From NCBI RefSeq assembly GCF_006716345.1, contig NZ_VFOX01000002.1, positions 992,001-1,056,000 of the forward strand: a stretch of 64,000 nucleotides of DNA, written 5' to 3'. Below are positions 51,926-62,432 of the stretch, piece by piece. The translations under genes and the position numbers were made by a program. The first letter of the stretch is position 1. Every line of letters starts with the position of its first letter. This DNA comes from Microbacterium saperdae. Its GTDB lineage: Bacteria; Actinomycetota; Actinomycetes; Actinomycetales; Microbacteriaceae. The notes under the pieces are model-generated. The model was not told the origin of the DNA, ran no database searches, and saw nothing but the letters and a program-made list of their open reading frames with translations.

Positions 51926-52618
51926 GTGGTGCGTGACGGGCGCCTCGGCGTCGGCATCATCGGTGCAGGTCGTGTCGGTCCGGTGATCGGGGCGGCGCTC
52001 GGCGGCGCCGGCCACGCCATCGTCGGCATCACGAGCGGCTCCGACGACGAACGTGCATCGGCCGTGCTGCCGGACGTTCCGGTCCTCGATGCGCTCGAGG
52101 TGGTCCGTCGCGCCGAACTCGTCATCCTCGCCGTGCCGCACGATCAGCTGCCGTCCCTCGTCGCCGGTATCGCCGAAGTCGGAGGCTGGCAGATCGGGCA
52201 GCTCGTCCTGCACACGGATCCCGCCTATGGCATCGAGGTGCTGCGTCCGGCCGCGGAGCGCGGGGCGATCCCGTTGGCCGTCCACCCCGCGATCACCTTC
52301 ACGGGGACGTCGATCGACCTGCGGCAGCTTCCTGCGAGCTTCGCGGCCGTGACCGCCCCCGCCGCCGTGCTTCCGATCGCTCAGGCCCTTGCCGTGGAGA
52401 TGGGATGCGAGCCCGTCGTGATCGCCGAAGAGGATCGTGCCGTCTACGCCGACGCCATCCAGACCGCAGCCGACTTCTCGCGCTCGATCATCGGCCAGTC
52501 GACAGCGCGGTTGCGGGAGATCGGCGTCGAGAATCCCGGCGGGTATCTCTCCGCACTGGTGCAGTCGACGGTCGAACGGGCGCTGCGCGAAGCATCCGAC
52601 CCGCCTCCGCTCCTCTGA
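51926..52618 (+). CDS. Rossmann/DUF2520-domain protein
   Basis: 230 residues. The N-terminal nucleotide-binding loop GIIGAGRVGPVIGAAL is a Rossmann GxGxxG-like motif; the C-terminal half (AVYADAIQTAADFSRSIIGQS, NPGGYLSALVQSTVERAL) is DUF2520. In most actinobacteria this gene stands directly upstream of panC in the pantothenate operon, but no pan gene follows here. The catalytic role is unknown. It starts GTG 51926, 4 bases after the PH-gene stop. Confidence 0.87.
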   Translation: MVRDGRLGVGIIGAGRVGPVIGAALGGAGHAIVGITSGSDDERASAVLPDVPVLDALEVVRRAELVILAVPHDQLPSLVAGIAEVGGWQIGQLVLHTDPAYGIEVLRPAAERGAIPLAVHPAITFTGTSIDLRQLPASFAAVTAPAAVLPIAQALAVEMGCEPVVIAEEDRAVYADAIQTAADFSRSIIGQSTARLREIGVENPGGYLSALVQSTVERALREASDPPPLL

Positions 52619-52636
52619 TCTGACGTCGCTGGCGCG

Positions 52637-54502
52637 TCAGCGTCCGCCGGAGAAACCTCCGCCTCCGCCTCCGCCGGAGAAGCCACCGCCGAAGGATCCT
52701 CCCGAGCTCGACGAGCTGCTCGCCGAGGGCGCCGTATACGTCGCGGCCTCGTGCGATGTCATCGCGAACGCGGCCAGCTGCACACGCAGGTAGGGCGACG
52801 TGGGGTCGCCGATCCAGCCGGGGCCGCGCTGCTCCACCGAGTACGCGTACTCCAGCACGCGCCCCCATTCGTCTTCCATCCCGAACAGCATCGCGTAGGG
52901 GAGCAGGCGTTCGTAGACCAGGATCACGTTCGCCGAGCCGTCCTGACGTCGCTCGGCGCCGCTGTAGGACTGGAGCATGCGGAGTCGGTCCTCCTCGGCG
53001 ACGCGGATGAACTCCTCGACGCCCTTCAGGTACTCGAGCTGTCTGGCGCCCTCGACCGTGAGCACGGTGTGCTTCGAGAACGTGTAGAAGCTCGAGATCA
53101 GCACGATCACCACGCCGAAGCCGATCGCGACCATCGCAGGAATCGCGGAGATCCGCCCGCTGATCACTCCCCAGAGCCCGAGGACGAGACCGACGGCGCC
53201 GATGGCGATCGCGCACCACTGCAGGATCATCGCGCCGCGGCTGCGCGCTGTCGTGGTGTACCCGCGGGTTTCCGCCGCGGCCTTCCCGCTCTGCTGCAGG
53301 GCCGCCATCCGCCCGGCGAAACTCTCGCTCGACGAAGGAAGCGCCGCGACGCCCTCGCTGTCCGCGCCGACGAACAGCGCGTCGAGCGCCTCGACGTCGA
53401 GCTGGTCGGGGATCCGCGTGCCCGGCAGTCTCCGCAGACGCGGCTGTTCGACGTCCGACCCCTCCTCGATGCGGAGCGTGCCGCGCACGGCGAGATGCAC
53501 GATCTCGGCGGGGATCGGGTCCTTCGCGCCGGGGACGATCGCGGCCGCGAGCAGCGGAGGCATCGAATCAGGCACGTCGTATTGCGCGACGATGATCCCG
53601 TCGGCCGTGCGTCGGCGCCGCGCGGTGGCGGTCACCGCGATCCATCCTGCGACCGAGAGACCCACCGCTCCGACCGCGGCGACCGCGGGGCCGATGTCGG
53701 TCACCGCATTCGGCTGCCGCGCGGGGGCCTGTGCGGCTGTTCCCGGTTCGAAGCCGATGGCGACGGTCACGCCGTCGCCGGCTGCGCGCTCGCCGGATTC
53801 GACATGGAACACCGCGGTGTCGCCGTCGACCTCCGGCCCCTGGATCGGGCACTCCGCCGACGACCCCGAGAATCCGGTGTAGCAGCGTGCCGATCCGGTC
53901 AGATGCCCGCTGAGCGTGGCGTCGACGGCGATGTCGGCGCGGAACTCTTCGATGGCCTGCGTGCTGTCGAGCGGGAGGAGGTCCCAGTAGAACTCGTCGA
54001 CGCCGTTGTCTGCGGCGAGGATGACGTCGCGCATCGAGTACTGGATCACGTAGGTGGTGAGCCCGTGCACGTAGTCGTCGTTCCCGGTGAGGATGAGGAG
54101 CACACCGTCATCCGTCTCGGTCTCGAACGGCACGTCGGCACCCGTCTCATCGGTCACGGACAGCACCGTGGTGTCGGTCCAGGCGCCTTCGTAGCTGGTG
54201 GGTAGTCCGCGCACGATCCCACGGTTCTGGTCGACCTCGGGGAACCGTGCGACCAGGGTCTCTGTCACCTGCATCCGGGAACGGCCGTCCTCGTCCAGGC
54301 CGATCTCGTACCGAGCATCCCACGACGCGTAGGAGAACGCGTTGACATCCTCCTCGGCGAGGAGAGCGGAGGAGGTGGGCGCCGCAGCGAGGGCCGGCGC
54401 GGTGTCCGGCGTCGTGGCCGCTGCCGCGGATGGCATCAGCGCGAGGCCGGAGACGGCGAGAGCGAGCGCAGCGAGCAGGCGGACGATCCGTGTGGCGACC
54501 AT
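52637..54502 (-). CDS. DUF2207 membrane protein
   Basis: 621 residues: signal peptide, a large beta-rich extracytoplasmic domain (about 50-260) with NRGIVRGLPTSYEG, a membrane helix, an ABC-type hinge region and two further helices, ending in a Gly-rich SFGGGFSGGGGGGGF tail. This is the DUF2207 layout seen in many Gram-positives; function unknown. TAGCCT lies six bases before ATG 54502. It is divergent from lysS. Confidence 0.87.
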   Translation of the reverse strand: MVATRIVRLLAALALAVSGLALMPSAAAATTPDTAPALAAAPTSSALLAEEDVNAFSYASWDARYEIGLDEDGRSRMQVTETLVARFPEVDQNRGIVRGLPTSYEGAWTDTTVLSVTDETGADVPFETETDDGVLLILTGNDDYVHGLTTYVIQYSMRDVILAADNGVDEFYWDLLPLDSTQAIEEFRADIAVDATLSGHLTGSARCYTGFSGSSAECPIQGPEVDGDTAVFHVESGERAAGDGVTVAIGFEPGTAAQAPARQPNAVTDIGPAVAAVGAVGLSVAGWIAVTATARRRRTADGIIVAQYDVPDSMPPLLAAAIVPGAKDPIPAEIVHLAVRGTLRIEEGSDVEQPRLRRLPGTRIPDQLDVEALDALFVGADSEGVAALPSSSESFAGRMAALQQSGKAAAETRGYTTTARSRGAMILQWCAIAIGAVGLVLGLWGVISGRISAIPAMVAIGFGVVIVLISSFYTFSKHTVLTVEGARQLEYLKGVEEFIRVAEEDRLRMLQSYSGAERRQDGSANVILVYERLLPYAMLFGMEDEWGRVLEYAYSVEQRGPGWIGDPTSPYLRVQLAAFAMTSHEAATYTAPSASSSSSSGGSFGGGFSGGGGGGGFSGGR

Positions 54503-54508
54503 ACTTCG

Positions 54509-54514
54509 AGGCTA
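54509..54514 (-). promoter_or_regulatory. Candidate -10, leaderless, DUF2207 gene
   Basis: TAGCCT, six bases, then ATG 54502. Confidence 0.45.
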
Positions 54515-54550
54515 CCCAGGCGACGCCCACGAGTCGGCACCCGACCTCGG

Positions 54551-54556
54551 TAAACT
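54551..54556 (+). promoter_or_regulatory. Candidate -10 for lysS
   Basis: TAAACT, 27 bases before ATG 54584, giving a short leader that carries the ribosome site AAGGAG (54571-54576). This is a contrast to the leaderless genes. Confidence 0.45.
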
Positions 54557-54583
54557 GGACACGACTTTTCAAGGAGCCCCGCA

Positions 54584-56117
<1,534 letters not shown>

Positions 56118-56125
<8 letters not shown>

Positions 56126-57254
56126 CGCTGCCGGCCGCAGCCGCACCGCCTCGCCGGAACGTCCATTCCGGCAGGACGGCGGCGTCGACCATCGTGCGCA
56201 GCAGCGCGGCAAGTCCGTACTGCGGGTCGATGTCGCGCACGAGGTCGAGGTAGTGGCCCGCATGGCTCGAGCGGCCCAGCGCCCATGACAGCCACGCCGC
56301 TGCCGTGAGAGGCCCCGGCCGACAGGCGCGCGGCGCGGCGGCGGCCGCGTACCGCACGACCTCGAGCGCCAGCCGGAGACGGTCGGGGTCCGGGGCGGGT
56401 CCCATGCCCAGGAAGACAGCGCCCAGATCGTCCGAGATCATGCGGCCATCCCGCGCGAACGCCAGCTGCGCCTGGAGCGTACGGATCCCGCCGTCGACGC
56501 CGGTCGCCCACTGCGCGAGGGCGACGTCACGGAAGACAGGTCGATCGAGGCACCACAGCAGGGCGCCTGTCGCGGACACCGGTGTCGCGTCGGGATGCTC
56601 GAGAAGCGCCTCGAAGAACGCCGGGATGTCGGCGAGTGCGGCGATCCCCGCGAGGGCTGCCGGGCCCTCCCTGCCGGTCAACGGACCGATCGCGTCGTGA
56701 TCGAGCAGTTCGCCGATCTCGCGCAGTGCGCGGGCGACCCGTTCCTTTCTGGCGAGGTCGGCCACCGGCAGCGCTGTTCCCGCCAGCTGGTCGCCCGCGA
56801 CATCTCCGAGCCCGGGTACCTCCGGCACGGGCGCGAGATCGCCGAGATCGCCCAGAAGCGGCTCATCGGCCAGATAGCTCGACCATCCGCGCGGCGTCAC
56901 GCACAGGGCATCGACGATCCGGAGCCCCGCGTCCTCTGCGCGCCACAGCAGCTCGTCGACGGCGACCGCGACCGGCAGCACGAGCCCATCGGACGTGCTC
57001 TCCGGGCCCTCGTCGGAGTAGACGACCACGGCGACGGCATCCGTTCCGGACACACGGGCGATGAGGCCGACCGCGGCGTCGGCGTAGGCCTCGAGGTCGG
57101 TGTCGCCCGACGGGAGGTCGAGGCGCATCGCTCCGTGGGTACGGGAGCCCTGGAACGGCAGGAGAACGACGCTGCGGCGAGGGGTGAACCCGGCGAGGGC
57201 CGGAACGATGCCGAGGAAATCGGCGGAATCTGAGGCGCGGAGAACTGTGGTCAT
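56118..57254 (-). CDS. DUF4192 protein
   Basis: 378 residues starting TTVLRASDSADFLGIVPALAGFTPRRSVVLLPFQGSRT (in two parts), the hallmark of DUF4192. It is a cytoplasmic actinobacterial family of unknown function. The region around AACRPGPLTAAAWLSWALGRSSHAGHYLDL is the other conserved part. GATACT lies six bases before ATG 57254. Confidence 0.85.
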
Positions 57255-57260
57255 GACCCG

Positions 57261-57266
57261 AGTATC
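57261..57266 (-). promoter_or_regulatory. Candidate -10, leaderless, DUF4192 gene
   Basis: GATACT, six bases, then ATG 57254. Confidence 0.5.
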
Positions 57267-57366
57267 GGGGCCGTGGCGCAGTCGCCGGAGCGGAATCGGG
57301 CGATGTGGATGGAATCCGTCGCGGGCCGGAGATGGGGACGAAGAGTCGAGGAGGGCGATCGCCGCG

Positions 57367-57372
57367 TACCAT
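57367..57372 (+). promoter_or_regulatory. Candidate -10, leaderless, small membrane protein 57379
   Basis: TACCAT, six G/T bases, then ATG 57379. Confidence 0.5.
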
Positions 57373-57378
57373 GGGGGT

Positions 57379-57552
57379 ATGGAGAATTTCTGGCTCGCAG
57401 TGGCATGGTCGCTCCTGCCGACCGTCGGCGTCAGCATCGTCTTCTTCATGGTCGTCCGCGGCATCCTCCGCTTCGACCGCACCGAGCGCAAAGTGCACGC
57501 GCAGATCGAGGCAGAAGAGCGCGCGGCGCGAGGCCTCCCTCCCCGCTCCTGA
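57379..57552 (+). CDS. Small membrane protein, 57 residues
   Basis: One hydrophobic helix (NFWLAVAWSLLPTVGVSIVFFMVVRGILRFD) then a charged helix ERKVHAQIEAEERAARG. Single-pass proteins of this shape are common near lysS/cls in Microbacteriaceae; function unknown. The frame continues upstream for 93 codons without homology, but the strong leaderless geometry (TACCAT, six bases, ATG) points to this start. Confidence 0.65.
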   Translation: MENFWLAVAWSLLPTVGVSIVFFMVVRGILRFDRTERKVHAQIEAEERAARGLPPRS

Positions 57553-57643
57553 GCGAGGTCGCACCCATCGGCTACTGTGTAGCCAGCGCGCGGGAGACCG
57601 TGCAGACCTGTCGCGATCGTCGACGCAGGGGTGAGGGGACACG

Positions 57644-59104
57644 ATGACCGCGGAGACCTGGGGATGGTGGATCGCCGCATTCCTCCTGGTGCTCGACCTC
57701 GTGATCCGTGCGACGGCGATCATCGTCATCCCGCGCAATCGTCGACCCACCGCCGCGATGGCCTGGTTGCTCGCGGTGTTCTTCATCCCTTTCGTCGGCG
57801 TCTTCCTCTTCCTCCTGATCGGAAACCCTCGCCTGCCGCGTGCGAGAAGGCGCAAACAGGATCAGATCAACGAGTACATCGCCGAGACCAGCGAGAACCT
57901 CCACTTCGGCACCCTGCGTCCGAATGCTCCCGCATGGTTCGGGCCCGTCGTGCAGATGAACCAGAAGCTCGGAGCACTGCCGCTCTCCGGCGACAACGGG
58001 GCGCACCTCATCTCGGACTACCAGGAATCGCTCGACGAGATGGCGGAGGCCATCCGCACGGCGCAGGAGTACGTGCACGTCGAGTTCTACATCCTGCAGT
58101 CCGATGAGGCGACCGACAACTTCTTCCGGGCGCTCGAAGAGGTCTGCGCGCGCGGCGTCGAAGTACGCGTGCTCCTGGACCACTGGGCGAACCGGTGGAA
58201 GCCGCGCTACCGCGAGACGGTGCGCCGCCTCGACGCGATGGGAGCCGACTGGCACCTGATGCTGCCGGTGCAGCCGCTGAAGGGGCGCATGCAGCGTCCC
58301 GACCTGCGCAACCACCGCAAGCTCCTCGTCGTCGACGGCGTGGTGGCTTTCCTCGGCTCGCAGAACGTGACGGACTCGACCTACAACCTCCCCAAGAACA
58401 TCAAGCGCGGTCTGCACTGGGTCGATCTGATGGTCCGTCTCGACGGCCCTGTCGTGCTGAGCGTCAACGCGATCTTCGTCGCCGACTGGTACAGCGAGAC
58501 CGACACGGTGCTGGAAGGCATCGACATCACGCACGCCGACATCGGCTCGGGCGACCTCGACTGCCAGGTCGTGCCCTCCGGCCCCGGGTTCGAGGTCGAG
58601 AACAACCTCCGCCTGTTCCTCGGGCTGCTGTACGCGGCGAAGAAGCGCATCATGATCGTCAGCCCGTACTTCGTCCCCGATGAGGCTCTGTTGCTGGCGG
58701 TCACGGCCGCCGTCGATCGCGGCGTCAACGTCGAGCTCTTCGTGTCGGAAGAGGGCGACCAGGCGATGGTCTACCACGCGCAGCGGAGCTACTACGAGGT
58801 GCTGCTCAAGGCCGGCGTCCGCATCTGGATGTACCGCAAGCCGTACATCCTGCACACCAAGAGTCTGACGATCGACGACGAGGTCGCGGTGATCGGGTCC
58901 AGCAACATGGACATGCGCTCGTTCGGTCTGAACCTCGAGGTCTCGATGCTCGTCCGCGGCGAGGAGTTCGTCACGGAGATGCGTGAGGTCGAGGACAAGT
59001 ACCGTTCCCTGAGCCGTGAGCTGACGCTGGAGGAGTGGATGCAGCAGCCGCTGCGCTCCACCGTGCTCGACAACCTCGCGCGGCTCACCTCCGCCCTGCA
59101 GTAG
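57644..59104 (+). CDS. cls: Cardiolipin synthase (phospholipase D type)
   Basis: 486 residues. Two N-terminal helices (WWIAAFLLVLDLVIRATAIIVI and one more), then two PLD domains with intact HKD motifs: HRKLLVVD at about 224 and HTKSLTID at about 404. It joins two phosphatidylglycerols to cardiolipin. ATG 57644 follows GAGGGG with 5-6 base spacing. It ends with a hairpin. Confidence 0.95.
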   Translation: MTAETWGWWIAAFLLVLDLVIRATAIIVIPRNRRPTAAMAWLLAVFFIPFVGVFLFLLIGNPRLPRARRRKQDQINEYIAETSENLHFGTLRPNAPAWFGPVVQMNQKLGALPLSGDNGAHLISDYQESLDEMAEAIRTAQEYVHVEFYILQSDEATDNFFRALEEVCARGVEVRVLLDHWANRWKPRYRETVRRLDAMGADWHLMLPVQPLKGRMQRPDLRNHRKLLVVDGVVAFLGSQNVTDSTYNLPKNIKRGLHWVDLMVRLDGPVVLSVNAIFVADWYSETDTVLEGIDITHADIGSGDLDCQVVPSGPGFEVENNLRLFLGLLYAAKKRIMIVSPYFVPDEALLLAVTAAVDRGVNVELFVSEEGDQAMVYHAQRSYYEVLLKAGVRIWMYRKPYILHTKSLTIDDEVAVIGSSNMDMRSFGLNLEVSMLVRGEEFVTEMREVEDKYRSLSRELTLEEWMQQPLRSTVLDNLARLTSALQ

Positions 59105-59158
59105 CCGCACGCGCAGGCCGTTCTCCTGCGGCGCCCGCGTGCGACCCTCGGATACGAC

Positions 59159-59199
59159 GATGCCGCGGGAACCAGCTCAGCGCTGACTCCCGCGGCATC
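59159..59199. terminator. Hairpin between cls and the sugar-binding lipoprotein gene
   Basis: Perfect 12-bp stem GATGCCGCGGGA / TCCCGCGGCATC with a 17-base loop, between convergent genes and without a T-tract. Confidence 0.65.
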
Positions 59200-59215
59200 G
59201 CGGTGGGGGATCAGA

Positions 59216-60547
59216 TCACTCGGCGACGGGGATCGCCTGTGCCTTCAGGGTCGAGATCGTCGACTCCTGGGCGGACTGCAGCGACTCGAGCAGGGTGCCC
59301 TGACCCGTGACCGCCTTCTGGAAGCCGTCCGACACGTCGGCGTAGGTCTGCGTCATGGTCGGTCCCCACACGAAGTCGGGGTTGACCTGCGACGCGGCCT
59401 CGGCGAAGACGTCGTAGATGGCCTGGCCGCCGTAGAATTCGACGCCCTCCTTGAGCGATGCGAGGTTCAGCCCGTCGGTCGTCGCCGGGTAGATGTTGGC
59501 CGACTTGTTCAGTGCGGTCAGCGCCTCGTCTGAGGTGTTCAGCCACAGCGCGAACTTGGTGGCCTCGTACAGGTGCTCGGTGCCCTTGAAGACCGCGACC
59601 GAGGAGCCGCCCCAGTTGCCCGAGCTCTTGCCGCCCTCTTCCCACTGCGGGGATGCCGCGACGGACCACTTGCCCGCGGTGTCAGGCGCGCCGCTCGCGA
59701 TGGAGTTGGCACCCCAGACGGCGGAGTTCCACGACCACACCTCGCCGGAGTTGTAGGCGTTGTTCCACTCCTCGGTCCAGGCCGGGTACGTGGAGACGAG
59801 GTCCTCGTCGAGGAGCTCCTGCCAGTACTCCGCGACCTGCGTGGTCGCGTCGCCGGTCAGGTCGACGGTCCACTCCTCACCGTCGTTGGCGAACCAGCCG
59901 CCGTTGTTCTGCCACACGAAACCGGCGAACTGGTTGATGTCGGCGGTGGAGAAGTTGGTGATGTATCCACCGGCCGCACGGATCTTCACCGCGGCGGCCT
60001 TGTACTCCTCCCACGTGGTGGGGACGTCGATGCCGTTCGCCTCGAACAGGTCGGAGCGGTAGAAGAGCGCCATGGGACCGGAGTCCTGCGGGATGCCGTA
60101 GACGCCGTCCTCGCTGCCGAGGGTGACCTGGCCCCAGGTCCACGGGATGAACTCGTCTTCCGCAGCGACGACGTCCTCGCACGCGGAGAGGTCGGCGAGA
60201 CCGTCCTGCACGCGGAAGCTCGACAGTGCGTCGTACTCGATCTGGCCCAGGTCGGGAGCGTTGCCGGCCTTGAGCTGGCTGAAGAAGCTCTGGTAGGTGC
60301 CGGAGTTGCCGTTCGGTCCGGTCTGGACCTTCACCTGGATGTCGGGGTTCTCCTCGTTCCACATCGCGGCGACGTCTTCGATGCCGGGGATCCACGACGT
60401 GAACTCCAGCGTGACCTTGCCGTCCGCGGGGGTGCAGGTGGCAGCATCCGTGCTGCCTTCCGTGCCACTGCCTGCCGCGCATCCCGCCAGCGCGATGGCG
60501 CTGAGCAGTGCGACGCCGGTGGCGACTGCCCTCTTGGTGTGCTGCAT
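59216..60547 (-). CDS. Sugar ABC transporter substrate-binding lipoprotein
   Basis: 443 residues: signal with lipobox LAGC (lipidation Cys23), then a family 1 binding-protein fold (VTLEFTSWIPGIEDVAAMWNEENPDIQVKV in parts, NAPDLGQIEYD, WEEYKAAAVKIRAAG). It is held on the outer face and delivers a sugar, probably a galactoside given the GH42 partner. It is last in the operon, read after the two permeases. GAGGAAG precedes ATG 60547. Confidence 0.9.
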   Translation of the reverse strand: MQHTKRAVATGVALLSAIALAGCAAGSGTEGSTDAATCTPADGKVTLEFTSWIPGIEDVAAMWNEENPDIQVKVQTGPNGNSGTYQSFFSQLKAGNAPDLGQIEYDALSSFRVQDGLADLSACEDVVAAEDEFIPWTWGQVTLGSEDGVYGIPQDSGPMALFYRSDLFEANGIDVPTTWEEYKAAAVKIRAAGGYITNFSTADINQFAGFVWQNNGGWFANDGEEWTVDLTGDATTQVAEYWQELLDEDLVSTYPAWTEEWNNAYNSGEVWSWNSAVWGANSIASGAPDTAGKWSVAASPQWEEGGKSSGNWGGSSVAVFKGTEHLYEATKFALWLNTSDEALTALNKSANIYPATTDGLNLASLKEGVEFYGGQAIYDVFAEAASQVNPDFVWGPTMTQTYADVSDGFQKAVTGQGTLLESLQSAQESTISTLKAQAIPVAE

Positions 60548-60612
60548 GATCTTCCTCTTTCGGTGGGGTGTTTCGGGTTTACAGGGAGACCGCCGGGGCC
60601 CGGCGGCGGAGG

Positions 60613-61509
60613 TCATTTCACCGAGCCGTTGCCGAGACCGCTCTGCCAGAAGCGCTGCAGCATCAGGAACGCGATGATGAGCGGGATGATCGACAGGAAC
60701 GACCCGACGAGCACGTAGGTGCGCAGCTCGGGGATCTGATTGAGCTGGGTGTTCCACGCGAACAGTCCGTAGGTGATGGGGAAGAGCTCCTGGCTGCGCA
60801 GCATGATCAGCGGCAGGAAGAAGTTGTTCCAGATGGTGACGAACTGGAACAGGAACACGGTGATCAGCGCCGGTGTCATCAGCCGGACCGAGATCGTGAA
60901 GAACGTGCGCACCTCGCCGGCGCCGTCGAGGCGCCCCGCCTCGATGAGCTCGTCGGGCACCGACGCCGAGGCGAAGATGCGCGTCAGATACACGCCGAAC
61001 GGGCTCACGATGCTCGGCAGCAGCACGGCCCAGAACGTGTTGGTGAGATTGACCTGGCTGAACAGGAGGAACAGCGGCAGCGCGAGTGCCGTGGCCGGGA
61101 CCAGGACACCGCCCAGCACGACGTTGAAGAACAGTTCCCGGCCGGGGAACGTGTACTTCGCCAGCGCATAGCCGCACATGCCGGCGAACACCGTCGCGAG
61201 CAGGGCGCCGAGCCCGGCGTAGCCGATGCTGTTGAGGATCCAGCGCAGATAGATGCCACCGTCGTAGGTGAAGAGGTCGCCGATGTTCTCGAACAGGTTC
61301 CAGTCGGCGAACCAGAGCGGAGCCGTGGTGAGCAGATCGCCGCGGTCCTTGGTGGAGGCGATGAAGAGCCACCAGATCGGCGTGAGGAAGTACAGGGTGA
61401 AGACACCCATGATCAGCATCGCGGCGCCGCGCGAGATGAGGCTCTCGCGAGGCCCGCGGGGGTTCAGATCGTCGGCGGTCGCGCCGCGCTTCAGAGTCAG
61501 CATGCTCAT
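60613..61509 (-). CDS. Sugar ABC permease (MalG type)
   Basis: 298 residues with six helices and the EAA loop ELIEAGRLDGAGEVRTFFTIS that docks the ATPase. It forms the channel with the permease at 62432. ATG 61509 overlaps the previous stop by 4 bases; the ATG two codons later is an alternative. No ATPase gene is in the operon: such transporters often share a multi-purpose MsiK-type ATPase encoded elsewhere (family knowledge). Confidence 0.92.
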   Translation of the reverse strand: MSMLTLKRGATADDLNPRGPRESLISRGAAMLIMGVFTLYFLTPIWWLFIASTKDRGDLLTTAPLWFADWNLFENIGDLFTYDGGIYLRWILNSIGYAGLGALLATVFAGMCGYALAKYTFPGRELFFNVVLGGVLVPATALALPLFLLFSQVNLTNTFWAVLLPSIVSPFGVYLTRIFASASVPDELIEAGRLDGAGEVRTFFTISVRLMTPALITVFLFQFVTIWNNFFLPLIMLRSQELFPITYGLFAWNTQLNQIPELRTYVLVGSFLSIIPLIIAFLMLQRFWQSGLGNGSVK

Positions 61510-62432
61510 TGCTCAGCCTTCCGCTGGGAGATCTTCAGGAATGTGAACGACAGGATGAACGTCGCGAGCGCCAGCACCACGGAGAAGGCGGCTGCGAGGT
61601 TCGTGTTCGGGATCGAGTTGGTGGCGTAGATGGTCATGTTCGGGGTGAAGGTGCTCGACACGGCCGCGCTGAACGAACGGAAGACCTGAGGTTCGGCGAG
61701 GAGCTGGAAGGTGCCGATGATCGAGAACACCGTGGTGAGCACGAGCGCAGGTGCGACCATCGGGATCTTGATGGACCAGGCGATGCGGATCTGACCGGCG
61801 CCGTCGAGACGGGCGGCCTCGTAGACCTCGGCGGGGATGGCCAGCAGCGCGGAGTAGATGATCAGCATGTTGTAGCCGACGAAGACCCAGGTGACGACGT
61901 TCGCGATCGACCACAGCACCATCTCCGGGGAGAGGAAGTCGATCGAGCGGGTGACGTCGGTGAACGGCGACAGGTTGGGGGAGTAGAGGAAACCCCACAT
62001 GATCGCGGCGATCACGCCGGGAACCGCGTACGGTGCGAAGAACGCGAGACGGAAGAACTTCTTGCCCTTGAGCACGGGGGAGTCCAGGAGCAGGGCGAAC
62101 AGCAGCGCGAGGCCGAGCATCACCGGCACCTGGATGACGCCGAACAGCAGCACGCGGCCCACGGACTCCCAGAACGGGGCATTGGCGAACACGTTGGCGT
62201 ACTGGGTGAGTCCGCCGAACACCTGCTGCGGCTGACCGTATGTGCCCTCGCGCTCGACGACGAGCAACGACTGGTAGATCGCGTACCCGATCGGGATCAG
62301 GTAGAAGAGCAGGAAGAGGACGCCGAACGGGCCCGCGAAGAACGTGATCGCTCCCTTGTGCGGGGTGAATCGACGACCCGGTTGCTTTCGCCCCCTCCCT
62401 GACTCGGTGACGAGCAGCTGTGTGGCGGTCAT
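61506..62432 (-). CDS. Sugar ABC permease (MalF type)
   Basis: 308 residues, six helices, EAA loop EVYEAARLDGAGQIRIAWSIKIPM and typical KGAITFFAGPFGVLFLLFYLIPIGYAIYQS start region (shown in parts). It pairs with the MalG-type permease. ATG 62432 overlaps the GH42 stop by 4 bases, so expression is coupled. Confidence 0.92.
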   Translation of the reverse strand: MTATQLLVTESGRGRKQPGRRFTPHKGAITFFAGPFGVLFLLFYLIPIGYAIYQSLLVVEREGTYGQPQQVFGGLTQYANVFANAPFWESVGRVLLFGVIQVPVMLGLALLFALLLDSPVLKGKKFFRLAFFAPYAVPGVIAAIMWGFLYSPNLSPFTDVTRSIDFLSPEMVLWSIANVVTWVFVGYNMLIIYSALLAIPAEVYEAARLDGAGQIRIAWSIKIPMVAPALVLTTVFSIIGTFQLLAEPQVFRSFSAAVSSTFTPNMTIYATNSIPNTNLAAAFSVVLALATFILSFTFLKISQRKAEQ